A DNA stretch of 64,000 bases from Talinum fruticosum (taxonomy: Eukaryota; Streptophyta; Magnoliopsida; Caryophyllales; Talinaceae): assembly GCA_021018815.1 (NCBI GenBank), contig JAITYX010000086.1, positions 1,178,001-1,242,000 of the forward strand. Direction: 5' to 3'. The first letter of the stretch is position 1, and the number at the start of each line of letters is the position of its first letter. A model generated the notes under the pieces. The model saw nothing but the letters and a program-made list of their open reading frames with translations. It had not been told where the DNA came from and made no database searches. Positions 1 through 11,089 of the stretch are shown here, one piece after another. Position numbers and translations under genes: made by a program.

Positions 1-1456
1 GAGAAAAAGTTGTATCTTCTTTATGTGATACAGCTCCTACTTCTTATTATTCCCGCTTATCCGTAAGTGACTCGGAAAATTGGCTCTTTGTTCTCGGCTC
101 ATCTTCACTCGGATGTATCGCGTTTTGAATATTCCAAGTATTCTACCGTTTCTCACTCAGAATCGACTTATGGTTATACGTTATATTTTGTTATAGTCGA
201 GTACTCTTAGTTCATTTCATGATTAGTCTATATCAAGTTAACCCTCTCGACATTCATTATTGAACTTGATTTTTCGCTTAGACTAAGTCGGATGGAATTA
301 CGAGTATCATGGATATAGGACTCGAAAACTCCATTTCTTTTCGACTCGGATAATCGGTTGTTTAATTATCATAATTATTTTATTATCCGTGTCTAACCTT
401 GGACCACAGTATTTTATACTTTGAGAACCGAAGGTGTTTTACTTTTGTAGGTTATTCAATCGAGGATACACCTCCTTTTCAAACCACAAAAGTAACCGGC
501 TTCGAACGTCAAATCACCAGCGAGACATGGCTTTTCACCTTCCCTGCTCCAGTCCCGGAAGATTGTGTCGAAGTCGTCTGCTTTTCATATCTGGAAAACT
601 GAACGCTAAGCTTAACGGTGGTTTCCACCTCATTTTTCAAGACACTACCAATGGTTTTGGGACTTCCAAGAGAGTTAAAACCGTTGTCCAACGTTCACAT
701 TACAACGGATACTTTCGAGTGACTCGGAAAGCTTTTATCAACGGTCACGAGAAGACTCTCGGTCAGCGAGATGAAGATAACGGCTACTTTGCTCGGTTAT
801 CTAAATAGAAGCCACTTCACAAGATTTGAAGATTGCTGAATCTATTGTTAATATACATACTTGAGGAAAGTCATTGTATTTACTTCCAATCTTCTACTTA
901 CAACTCCCACTCTGTAATTCATTACTTTCGAGTTGTAAGGTCTTGTACCCGATTACAAACTCTTTCTTACATTCTTTGTAAGGTCCCTTGACTAAGTCTG
1001 TAAGGGTTATATCGGCTTAGTTGTCTCTAGCTGTAAGGGTTATCTCAGCTAGGAAGAACTAGATCAAATAAGGGAATTTCTAAGTCTAGGAAAACTTGTA
1101 TAGAGTTGCCTAAGGGAGCAACTCGGGTTCGATCGGTTCACGGTATTTTGTGGACTCAAAATAGTGGATTTGACTTCGTGTGCGGATTGACACGGTCCGT
1201 GGTTTTCCGCCCGGGAGGGTTTCCATGTAAGATCTAAGTGTTATCTTTCCGAGTTCATTCTAGACTCGGATAGCTTTACTGCTCTTGTTCTTTCGATTGA
1301 TTACCTTACGAGTCCAAATCTTTTCGACCTCGTTGATAGACTCGGAATCTGTTTTCGTCTCTATTACGCGCAAAAGAGCTTGATTTCACAAAGTATTTCC
1401 TATCACCCTATTCACCCCCTCTAGGGTGACTCGGACTCTCCCCGAGCTAACCTTCA
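1..1456 (+). repeat. Copia-1 long terminal repeat, 5'-truncated by the window edge
   Basis: This is an LTR of the Sirevirus-like copia family that recurs through the window. It aligns by eye with the LTR at 34615-36219, lacking about its first 130 bases, and ends in the family terminus CCTTCA before a primer-binding site. Visible landmarks are the U3 hairpin at 405-423 (one arm mismatch), the dyad CGAGTGACTCGG near 718-729, a weak TATA-like CTAAATA near 801, and duplicated 'gtaagggttat' motifs in the leader part at about 1007-1040. It is followed in frame order by gag, so it is the 5' LTR of an element reading to the right. Confidence 0.88.
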
Positions 1457-1458
1457 AC

Positions 1459-1471
1459 TGGTATAAGAGCC
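1459..1471 (+). other. Primer-binding site of Copia-1
   Basis: TGGTATAAGAGCC starts two bases after the LTR end. It matches the usual plant copia PBS TGGTATCAGAGCC, complementary to the 3' end of initiator methionine tRNA, with one substitution. It fixes the LTR boundary and the element's orientation. Confidence 0.85.
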
Positions 1472-1516
1472 TAGCCTTTCGGAAAGGATCTATCAATCCA
1501 AAGGTTTAAAGATCAA

Positions 1517-2347
1517 ATGGCTCGAGAACACGGAGAGTTCAACGAAGGAAGATCTTCCAACGAGGCCACCAAAATTCAAAGGATCAAACTTTGGGCACTT
1601 TGGAAGAAGCTTAAGGAATGTTTCCTCATGGATCATGATGAAGAGGTATGGGAAATCATACAACAAGGAAACTACATTCCAACAAAGACAGATGAATTCA
1701 GAATTCTTCCCAAGACAAAGGTTGAGTTCACACCGGCGAAGCGAGAGAAGTTCGGAAAGAATTTCAAACCCATGAACATCCTTATGTGCGCCATAAGCTT
1801 AGAAGAATACAACCGAGTGTCTGCTCTGTGATTCAGCAAAAGAAGTGTGGGACACCCTTGTCAACACTTATGAAGGCACAAGCCAGGTCGGACAAGCAAA
1901 GATAAGTCAATATCTTCACAAATATGAGCTTTTCAAAATGGAGCCGGATGAGAACATCACTCGGATGTTCATTTGGTTTACTCGAGATTACCAACAATCT
2001 CAAATCACTGGGAAAGAAGATTTCCCATGAAGAAATGTGCCGGAAAATTCTCAAAAGCCTACCCAAGAAAAGATGGGGTCCCAAAGTGACTCGCCATAGA
2101 GGAGGCTCGAACCGGTCATTATTAAAGCCGGACGAGCTCATCGGAAAGCTTCTAACACACGAAATCCATCTAGAAGAAGAGGATGTCTGCGGGCAGTACC
2201 AAACGAAACATTGCACTTAAAGCCTCGGAATTCAAAGAAGCAAATCCGAGCTCCTCCGACTCGAAGACGATCCCATGGCACTTATTGCAAGAGGCTTCAA
2301 GAGATTGATGAAGCACAAAAGATGGGACAAAAGGCCAAAAGAAGAAT
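1517..2347 (+). pseudogene. gag: Copia-1 gag fragment (UBN2 / Retrotran_gag_2)
   Basis: Capsid-like Gag of a Ty1/copia element. The first frame starts at an ATG 45 bases after the PBS and reads 104 residues (MAREHGEFNEG...), with the family motif 'MDHDEEVWEIIQQGNY'. It shifts frame near 1828 and continues as the UBN2 core 'WDTLVNTYEGTSQV', then 'KKRWGPKVTRHRGG' and 'KPDELIGKLLTHEIHLEEE'. The homologous Copia-4 gag continues past the equivalent of 2347, but here similarity stops abruptly and an inverted LINE ORF1 begins. Protease and pol are absent. At least two frameshifts make it non-functional. Confidence 0.85.
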
Positions 2348-3782
2348 GCTTGGGTGGGGCACTTTTGCTCATCCGCTTCCTCATTTGGCTTTGTGCTTTC
2401 CTCAGGTGAGGGGCTAACTCGCTGCTCTTTCGCCGGAGGTACAGCTTTTGGAGGAGCTTCTTCAGCTGGTTTTCGAAGGAGCGCTTTCGTTTCTATAGCA
2501 TCTGTTGTCTTCTTAGGAACCCAAATCTGCTTAGTTTGCTGCCTACATTCGAGTCTTCATGGCCCAACCTTTTACATTTATGGCAATAGTAGGGAACCCA
2601 TTCATAATGCATTTCTTGTGCAAAGCTACTTCTCGCTTGATCATACACTCGGAATTGACTCGGCAAGGATTTTTACACATCTACTTCTACAAGGACACGG
2701 GCATAGGAAATTCTAGCCTTTGAGGCTGTGCATTTATCCGCATAAAGTGGGCAACCCACAGCACTAGCCAATTTACTCAGTCCATTCACTCGACCAAAAG
2801 TGCGGATCTAGATTTGGGAATTTGACCCAAAATGGAACTTTTGTAGTTAGAGCTTGCTCAAATATGAATTTAGTTGACCAAGTTTTGAGTATCAATGATT
2901 TGCCTCCTATCATCCAAGGGCCTCCTCTTAGGATTTGACTCATATCCTCCAGAGATGGAAACCTAAACACATACCACCCTGCAATGTGACAAGTATATAT
3001 CCGGTTTACTAGTAATTGTCCGAGTGCTTTTCCACAAAATCTTTTACCGAGTATGTTTAGGCATTGGCCCAATAACACATCCAAACCGACCGAGTATTCC
3101 AATAATCGATTTCCTCCCGAACATCTTCAACACGGATATGGACTACGGGGTCACACCCTCAAAAGTAGGTGGTGAATAATGTAGCTCCAATCCCATAGTA
3201 GGATCATGATTTTTGCAAACAATTCACTGAAACTCTTTTTCTTTCCATTTGCATCACTAATATCTTTTTCAATCAATGGAACAATTATGACAGGCTCAAC
3301 AACAATCTCTGCAGAAATTTCATTCGAATCAACAACAAGTGATGCGGAAATTGAACTCGAATCAACATAGGCGAGGCTTAGAATCTAGCATTTGGTTCAC
3401 GTTTTCAATCGGTGGGACAAGTAGTAATAGGTGCACCAACCATTTCTACAGAAATTTCGTTCGAACCCACAAGAGCAATCTCGTAAGGCAACATTTGGTT
3501 ATTCAAGTCCTCGTCTACCATGTCGGACCAACTTAATTTGTGTGCGGATTCATCAATCGAGCCATTTTAGGGTTTACTCGAGATTTCGTTGGCGCTGGAT
3601 TAGGATTTTCGAGAAGAGAAATTTCGTCCACATCGTCGTGTTCCGAGCTGCGTTAGGGCTGGGTTTGAATCCTCAATCAAAGGATTGTGTTCATCTTCAA
3701 CTCTTGAGTGTCCTGGTTGCTTCTTCTTCGGCGGCCGCCCTCGTTTCACCATACTCGTAGCACCGGCGAGTTTATGTCGACG
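2348..3782 (-). pseudogene. LINE (L1-type) ORF1 fragment: DUF4283 plus CCHC knuckle
   Basis: Nucleic-acid-binding ORF1 protein of a plant L1-like LINE, read right to left. A probable start near 3753 gives a basic N terminus MVKRGRPPKKKQ, AT-hook-like. The DUF4283 domain occupies 3102-2773 (GWYVFRFPSLEDMSQILRGG, then 'VPFWVKFPNLDPHFW'). It is followed by 'SKARISYARVLVEVDV' and 'HYEWVPYYCHKCKRLGHED', the zinc knuckle C-x2-C-x4-H-x4-C. A one-base change in phase splits the last cysteine codon near 2545, after which 'QQTKQIWVPKK' continues in the shifted frame to a charged, Pro/Ala-rich tail. No ORF2 follows on this strand: the copia gag lies to the left. Several stops are present. Confidence 0.85.
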
Positions 3783-4211
3783 CCTATAATATTCATTATA
3801 CTCAAAATCCATCGAATCGGTCTTAAGAAAGATCAAGTTATAAGAGTGAAAATATCGAGTATAAGTACTTGATCAAGCCAAATAATTCTCAAACAAATAT
3901 GCTGACTAAGAAAGTTGAGTTAACGCTCGTAATTCACTTTACTTTAAGATATGTAGTCGAACTCGGATATGAAGTGTTAGAGAGATTATTTAAATATGCG
4001 ATAAATCCGAGTAGTGTCCGAGTGACTCGGAACCATCGATGTGAGATGATAGATGAAAATGTGTTTTTTGAGTCGATCGTAATTGAATGAAAACATATGC
4101 AATAGTTTCTATAATACTCGAATGACTTGTAATCAAAACATAAGAGGGAAAAGGTTTGTACCTCTCTTTGGTAGTACTCGGGATGGTCTAGTTTCCGAGT
4201 CCGAGTCTTCG
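3783..4211 (-). repeat. Inverted copia LTR fragment (U3 start only)
   Basis: About 430 bases match the U3 beginning of the copia LTR family in reverse, comparable with 23545-23964. The right edge reads CCGAGTCTTC, the reverse complement of the LTR start TGAAGACTCGG with the last base changed. To the right lies LINE ORF2, to the left LINE ORF1 on the opposite strand. It is most simply the remaining tip of a 5' LTR of a minus-strand element that had inserted in the LINE. The rest of that element is gone. Confidence 0.75.
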
Positions 4212-6990
4212 GACATTGTGGATATTAGTTCTCATATGGAGGATGCCTGGATTATATGTTTTGTTTTTAACAGACCTAGTTGACCTTAATGATAGAATTG
4301 CAGGAAATGTGATTCAGTCGGGAAGTGAAAGACTTCAAGGAATGAATTGCTCGCTAGTTTCATACAAGAAGTTAGATGCCATGGACCTTCATTCACTTGG
4401 AGTAACAAACAAGGCCCTGGTAGAGTATTTTCCAAAATTGATAAAATTTTGTCAAATTGGAATGGCATAACATCATTCCCAGAAATTGAATACTCTATAG
4501 TACCTGAATATGTGTTTAATCATACACTACTATTAGTTAAAATTCAGTAGGGTGGCTTACTCGTAGAGTAATTACTTCAAATTTTACAATAAGTGGACAT
4601 TGTGTGAAGCATTCCCAAGACTCGTGCATGACACTTGGATGACCAATTTTAAGGGCACACCAATGCTTTAGCTTATAACAAAACTCATGAAAGCATTGAA
4701 AAAGCCACTGAGGGCTTTGAACAAGAGCGATTTCAAGTAACATTCGGCTTTAAGGTTGTAAAGGCCCTAATAGCATTGCCTCAAATCCAACATGAAATTC
4801 ACCAAAATCCTTTTTATGATGTAGAATATAATGTAGAAAAAGAATTTATTGCCAAATACACTTATTTGGGAAAAGACTCGATAGAGAATATCTAGCACAA
4901 AAGTCAAAGGAAATCTGGATCAAACAAGGAGATCAAAACACTAATGCTATCACGGCAATGAGGAATGAATAGGATTTACTAGAATTTAAGACTAGGCTAC
5001 AAACCTTCTTTCCGGGGACTAAAGACTAGGCTACAAAACTTCTTTTGAGATAATTCTAGAAGGTTATACACTGAGTGACCAACATAGGATAGAAATAATG
5101 CAGCCTTTCACTAATGCTGAAATCAAGGCAGCAATGTTTGATACTGGAAATCGAAATGCCCGTGCTCGGATGGATTTGGGAGTTATTTCTTCAAGTCTAC
5201 ATAGGACATAACTGGGAAGGATTTGTGCATAGTAGTGAAGGAATTTTTTTATAGAAGGGCATATGCTGAAACAAATCAATCCCACTATCCTCACTATAAT
5301 CCCCAAGGTACCAAACCCTACTCAACCAAGTATAATTAAGACCAACTGCGTACTGCAACTCCATCAACAAGTGCATAGCTAAGCTTACCTATGAAAGAAT
5401 AAAGCCAGTATTAAATCCTTGGTTAGTGATTCTTAAGGAGCTTTAATAGAGGGGAGATCTATAATACAAAATATAATGATATGGAAGAATCTTGTAAAAC
5501 TTTATTACAGGAAATACTTCTCATCTCAATGCATAATAAAAATTGATCCGAAGAAAGCATATGACACTGTACGATGACAATTTATTGAAGAACTTCTCAT
5601 GGGTTATGGATTCCTACCCATAATGGTGAAGAGGATTATGACTTGTATCGCTACAAGCTAAATGGCAAGCTATTTGGCTATTTTCATAATAAGAGACTGG
5701 CTAAGATAGGGAGACCCAAGTGTCCCCTCTAATATTTGTTTTGATCATAGAATATTTGAATAGGACGTTAAAGATAGCCACTCTACAACAAGGTTTTAAA
5801 TTTCATCCAGCTTGCAAGGTTTTAAATTACTGCATTTAAACATTTCTCTGACTGTTTAGGGCTTGAGGCTAATTATGCTAAATCATAGATTGTATGTACT
5901 AGGTTTGGCACTAAAATGGAGACAACATTACGGAATTACACAAGATTTCAAAAAGGTGTTTTACCTTTCACAAATCTTGGTGTGCATGTGAAGCCTCATA
6001 TACTAAACAAGACAGACTGTCAAAAGCTTGTGGATAGAGTAACAACCAAGATCAATGCATGGCTAGCTAGGAAGTTAACATATATAGGGAGGATTCAACT
6101 CATTGATACTATAATGAAGAACTTATTTACCTATTAGAGTCAGATTTTTATACTTCTAACTGGAGTTATTCAGCAAATAGAAAGAAAATGCAGAGCATTT
6201 ATATGGGGTGCATCCACCGATAGAAAACCAACATTGATATATGCTTACCAAAAAGAGAGCGTGGAATAGGGATCAAGAAAGCTCAAAAGAGTAATGTGGC
6301 CCTATTTGCTAAGCATATATGACATGTGGCTACAAAGAAAGATAGCCTTTGGGTCAGATGGGTTAACCATTACTATTTGAAAAGGATTATAATTTGGCAA
6401 TATAGCAGCAGATAAAAGGATATTTGGTATTGATGAAAAATCCTATGTGTAGAGACAAAATACAGATGAGTTTTGATGGAGTAAATGGGGACTGGATTGG
6501 AATAGCATATGGCTAGTATATGACTGCAATTGGGTATGACTGGATCAAAACTAATGGTCCCAATGTGAGTTGGTATACACTTGTATGGTACAAGTTTAGA
6601 ATATTAAAATGTGCTTTCATAATGTGGTTAGCTCTGCAATAGACGTTGCTAACAAACCATAGATTGTAGTACTTTGGTAAATAATATGAACAACAATGTG
6701 TTTTATTTGGCATAAATGATGAATCACATAAACACCTTTTTATCAGTTTCTTATACACTCAACATGTACTCAAATAGACAATGACTCAACTACACCAACA
6801 TGATATACAAGACACAACTTGCACCCATTGGCAGGTGAACTTAATGCAACCTGGACGACAAAAAGAAGCAGAGACAGAAAAACTGCTTGACAGCTACAAT
6901 AGTGGTATATATGGCTGGCAAGAAAGAAATACAAGAATTTTCTAAGATAGTTTGAGAGATGCTATCACTTTAAGTATAAAATGTGGAAGG
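4212..6990 (+). pseudogene. LINE (L1-type) ORF2 remnant: endonuclease end, reverse transcriptase, zf-RVT
   Basis: Degenerate ORF2 polyprotein of a plant non-LTR retrotransposon. The C-terminal part of the endonuclease is at 4347-4550 ('GPSFTWSNKQGPGRVFSKID'), then the linker 'KWTLCEAFPRLVHDTW' near 4590 and 'SKEIWIKQGDQNT' near 4900. RT motifs include 'RPTAYCNSINKCIAKLTYER' near 5345 and 'KIDPKKAYDTV' near 5545, which carries the first catalytic aspartate. The FADD box expected near 5850 is not recognisable. The thumb region 'KINAWLARKLTYIGRIQLID' is at 6045-6110. A zf-RVT-like end (CVLFGINDESHKHLFIS) lies near 6700. The 5' side is cut by the copia LTR fragment, and stops and frameshifts are frequent. 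Confidence 0.82.
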
Positions 6991-8504
6991 CTTATCAAGA
7001 GTAGGGTGAGAGGGGGCTAATGGTATGAGCTTGTCTGTACACTCAAGGTATGCTTGAGTATAAAAGTTGTGATGTAATTAATTACCATGAGTTACAAAAA
7101 TATACATACTATATGCTAACAATTACCAAAAAAATTGCAGCAAATAACTTCCATTTTTAGCCAAACTTTCAGCAAATTAATTTCTTCATTTCTTATTAGT
7201 ATTGCCTTTCATTTACAATATTCTCATAACTTTATTTATATTTCCTTTTCAATTCAATTCTTCTTTTGAGAAAGTAATGTTCCTTAAAAAAGAAAAATGG
7301 AAAAAATAAATCTTTGTTTCATTTTCTTCACACCTCAATGTACATTTATCAACACCATGTATAATCACTTTAAAAAACATAGAAACCACCAAAATATCTC
7401 AATTAATTACCTAGAAAATTATATACTAACAACTACACTTTTCGTATATTATCGTTAGCAATGGCATGTTCCAAGCAGTTTGAAAACCACTTTTGGAGGA
7501 TGTCATCAAGACAAATGTCTATATAATTTTAAGTAATAGTTATATTGGTTTGGGAGAGGTAAACAAGGAAATGTTTGTGGTGAGATTGTAGTTGTAGGTG
7601 CTGGAAAGTCTGGTAATTAGTATTTAGTATCTCATGTGATTGAGGCTAAGACTGCTATTTTTTATCTTCAACTTGCCATAATGTTTAATATTGAGAATTA
7701 TTATGGAACTAGGCTGTCTTTCCATGGTCATTGGAACCTTCGAAAAGCATTTTCTTTTGTTTCATAAATTTGATTTGATTTTGTTTTAAAATTTATTTAG
7801 TTATTTTAGGATTCATGTTAAAGTATGGATTTATTTTCGAATTCAGAAACTCTGTAACCTATTACCTTAATAGATTTTACGGTTTATCTTTGGAGAAAGT
7901 ATGGATAGATCAATGCTATAAACGAGTAAATGCATATGTACTTATAAATGAACTACCATTGATAAATTTTTATCAACTTGCTTTGTTTCTTAAAGAAATG
8001 TTATAGTTTGACATGATTAACTGAATGTTTGTTTATTTCACTTATATAAAAATTTGGCGAATTTGTTTATTAACTTAATTATTGAATTGATCACGACCTT
8101 TATTAATTTTAATACCATGAATTCAGAGTAAAAAATGGCAAGTAACATTGTCATAGACATGGAACTTATTTGTTTTTATCATGACACGAGAGATGAACTA
8201 GAGAGAGAAAGATAGAGAGAGAACGCCTGATCGTCCATGTTGAGAAAGGCAAAAACCGGGAAAAAGTAAAAGAATCCATACTCTTCTCCAGCAAATTCAA
8301 ACAAAAAAGTTGACACCAACAAGGATTATCATTGGAAGAACAGATCAATGTGAAGGAGGTAGACGCACTAGTATTGTTCCATTGACCTGAGAGGAAGAAG
8401 GGACCAATAATCATGGCCAGTCTGCAAAAGAGATAAGAGCAAGTTTTGGGAGTTGGATTGATGCACTAAGAAGGCAGCACCAATCAACATCTTAGGCAAA
8501 TGAA
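6991..8504. other. AT-rich stretch without a convincing gene
   Basis: No recognisable element or gene covers this interval. A GEIVVVGAGKSGN peptide reads in plus frame near 7575-7613 and resembles the Rossmann GxGxSG loop of flavin monooxygenases, but a stop follows at once and no flanking homology is evident. A GA-rich patch at 8190-8225, just ahead of the second LINE ORF1, could be LINE leader. The remainder is AT-rich and shows nothing I can name. Confidence 0.5.
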
Positions 8505-9008
8505 ATGAATTTGGCTGATATAGAAAATGGTAATCGATCTATCACTGACAACATACCTAATATGGATTTTTCTCTTGATTATATTCTAACAATTGAACAT
8601 AATGGCATGAAAATTCACTACATAAAGGCTCATGAAATAGAATCTGAAACAAAATATTGGAGCTCCTCTACTATCTATTATCTATTATCTATTAGGAGAA
8701 AATCTACCACCAAAAGTGATGGATGGATTTTTCAATCAAATCTGGGAGAAGAATGGGTATGATAAAGTCATTGCAAAGCCGAATGGGGTGTTCATAGCTC
8801 GTTTCCATACTAGTGCTGAGGGAGATGCTATTTTGAAGCAAACTTTTGTAAACTTTGATAAAAAGCCACTGGTCTTCAAACCTTGGAGGCTAGGAGATCC
8901 CGTTGATAAAGATTTACTTGCTAAGATATCAATCTGGACAATTTTACCTAAGTTAGACCTAAAATTCTGGAACAAAGAGGGTCTTAGCAATATTAGCAGT
9001 TTGGTGGT
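8505..9008 (+). pseudogene. Second LINE ORF1 fragment (DUF4283)
   Basis: Plus-strand remnant of a LINE ORF1 protein. The first frame begins at 8505 and reaches 'KYWSSSTIYYLLSI'. A short tandem run of 'tctattat' units at about 8672-8697 shifts the frame, and the DUF4283 domain continues as 'FNQIWEKNGYDKVIAKPNG', 'FIARFHTSAEGDAILKQT', 'KPLVFKPWRLGDPVDKD' and 'WTILPKLDLKFWN'. It ends where Copia-2's LTR enters at 9009, so the knuckle and ORF2 are missing. It lies downstream of the ORF2 remnant, so the two are either separate copies or rearranged. Confidence 0.83.
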
Positions 9009-10527
9009 TGAAGACTCATGTATGAACTAAGTCCTTATCTCGATTTTGATTTACTAAAGTCATTCATCCAAAACTTAGGAACATATATCATACTTTGGAT
9101 TCTTGATATTAATGACTCGACTTAAGACTTTGACTCTCAATGTGTATCTCTTAAAGTTTAAGGACCCAGTTCTACTTAGAAGAGTATAAATTGAGTCGAT
9201 CAAAGAAATTGAGCACTAACCGAGGATTTAGTTCTCGAACCGACCCACTCAGTATGGCTAAGACTAAAACTTTGCCCAAATAATTTCATAGTCTTAACTC
9301 ATCTTTTTAATTGGCTTACTCAGTACTTTAAAACATAATTACTTGTGTTAATTGTAAATGGGTCGATTTAAGTTGAATTTAATTACATTGGCAAACATTA
9401 AAATATGTTTAATTACCTCTTCGAACCTATTTATCTCATATTTATTCTTTAAATTTACACATTTATGGAATTGGATTATATTACTATATGGACTTGAAAA
9501 TTTTCATTTTAATAGATTAAGGAATTTTAGTCGTTAAATTATTTATTTAGACTAATCCTTATTTAACCTTGGACCAAAGTATTTTCATACTTTGAGTACA
9601 ATTTGTAATTTTTTTGCAGGTTTATTAAAGTTAAATAATCTCAACATAAAGGAAAAACAACAATTTCATTCACATTCAAAGCCAACAGACAGTAAAAGCC
9701 ATGTATTCGGGAATACTCACACAAATGTGTCGGGACTATTTGTTTCCATTTGTGGTAAATTCCGATTTTGGAGCCTAATGGTTGTTTCTACCTTGTTTTC
9801 TCATATACAACAAGCTGGTAGGACTACTTTTCGAGGCTAGAACCTATGCCCATGAATACATCTTCAACGGTACTTTTTGATGACTCGGACTATCCGTTGT
9901 AACGACTAGTTGACCCGAAACTCCAACACAATGCACAACGACTTTCTACTTTGCTACTTATAAATATAATCCTTGATGCAAGACTTAAAATATTTACGGA
10001 ACTAAGAATTCAACTCTCTTGTTATCTCTTCTAGCATACAACTCATATTCATTTAATCATAACTTTATGAGTTGTAACTTCTTATAAGAAACGTCTTGTA
10101 ATATTAAACTTTTCTCAAATAGTTTTCTAGTTTATCCCTTGATTGAGTTGTAAGGGTTAACTCAACTCGGTTATCCCAAATTAGAAAAGGTATCTCGGTT
10201 TAGAAGTACTAGGACAAATAAGGTAATTTTTGTGCTTGGGAAATCTTGTAGCGGAATTGTCTAAGTGAGCAATTTAGGAAGTTAATTCATTGTATTTGTG
10301 AATTCAAATAGCGGATTTGACTTAGTGCTTGGATTAGCATTGACCATGGTTTTCCGCCCCAGGAGGGATTCCACGTAAAATTTCTATCTGTTTCTTTCTA
10401 AGTCAATCTAGAGTTAGTTTTACTTTCCGAGTTCATTCTCTTCTTAAAGAACTTGAAATTTCCACATTTTCCTTTCACCACTCTATTCACCCCCGGGATG
10501 ATTTAATCTCTCTATCTCGAACCTTCA
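9009..10527 (+). repeat. Copia-2 5' LTR (diverged family member)
   Basis: The LTR opens TGAAGACTCATG directly after the LINE ORF1 sequence and closes ACCTTCA, giving 1519 bases. It keeps the U3 hairpin at 9575-9594 (loop one base longer) and the duplicated 'gttgtaagggttaactc' leader motif near 10146, but is clearly more diverged from the other LTRs, especially in U3. The five bases on the left (GTGGT) would be one copy of its target duplication; the other copy is not visible because the 3' end of Copia-2 is lost. Confidence 0.85.
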
Positions 10528-10528
10528 A

Positions 10529-10542
10529 TTGGTATCAAAGTC
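10529..10542 (+). other. Primer-binding site of Copia-2
   Basis: TTGGTATCAAAGTC follows the LTR end by one base and corresponds to the initiator-Met tRNA type PBS (TGGTATCAGAGCC) with a few changes. Confidence 0.8.
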
Positions 10543-10588
10543 TAGCATTTCTCAAAAGGATCTCACAATCCAGAGGTCTACGGATCAA

Positions 10589-11089
10589 ATGGCTCAATAT
10601 AATGGAGATTTCAATGAAGGAAGGTCATTCACCGGACCACCAAACTTCAAAGGGTCCAACTTTGCTAAGCTGGAAAAAACTAATGGAGTGCTTCATTTAA
10701 GATTATGATGAAGAAGTTTGAGAAGTCATCTATGATAGAAACTACGAGTCCTACAAAGTAAGTTTGCAATCAAATTGTGGCAATGGTGAAGTCAGAATTT
10801 ACACTAAAAAAGAAAGAAAAGCACAAGAAAAATTTAGAGCGATTAACATCCTAATGTCCGCTTTAGATGCATCCGAGTACAATAGAGTCTCAGCTTGTGA
10901 TACTACAAAAGAGAAGTGGGATACTCTTGTCACCACTTATGAAGGCACAAGCCAAGTGATACAAACTAAGATAAGTCAGTACTTGCACAAGTATGAGCTC
11001 TTCAAGATGGAGATATATGAAAACATCACTCGGATGTACATAGGGTTTCACTTATATTGTGAACAATCTCAAGTCACTTGGAAAGAAGA
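10589..11089 (+). pseudogene. gag: Copia-2 gag, 5' part (interrupted)
   Basis: Copia Gag beginning MAQYNGDFNEGRS at an ATG 47 bases after the PBS. After frameshifts, the frame at 10764-11089 carries the UBN2 core ('MSALDASEYNRVSACD', 'WDTLVTTYEGTSQV', 'KISQYLHKYELFKMEI'). It is cut at 11089 by a solo LTR, and the reading resumes at 12646. The host sequence across the insertion ('ggaaagaaga' / 'aagatttcc') joins neatly to the intact Copia-1 gag sequence near 2015, proving the interruption. Confidence 0.87.

Noticed and set aside
1459..1471. Possible tRNA gene piece at the PBS sites (also 10529, 36221)
   Set aside because: Only the short complement to the tRNA 3' end is present; no tRNA body, A box or B box nearby.
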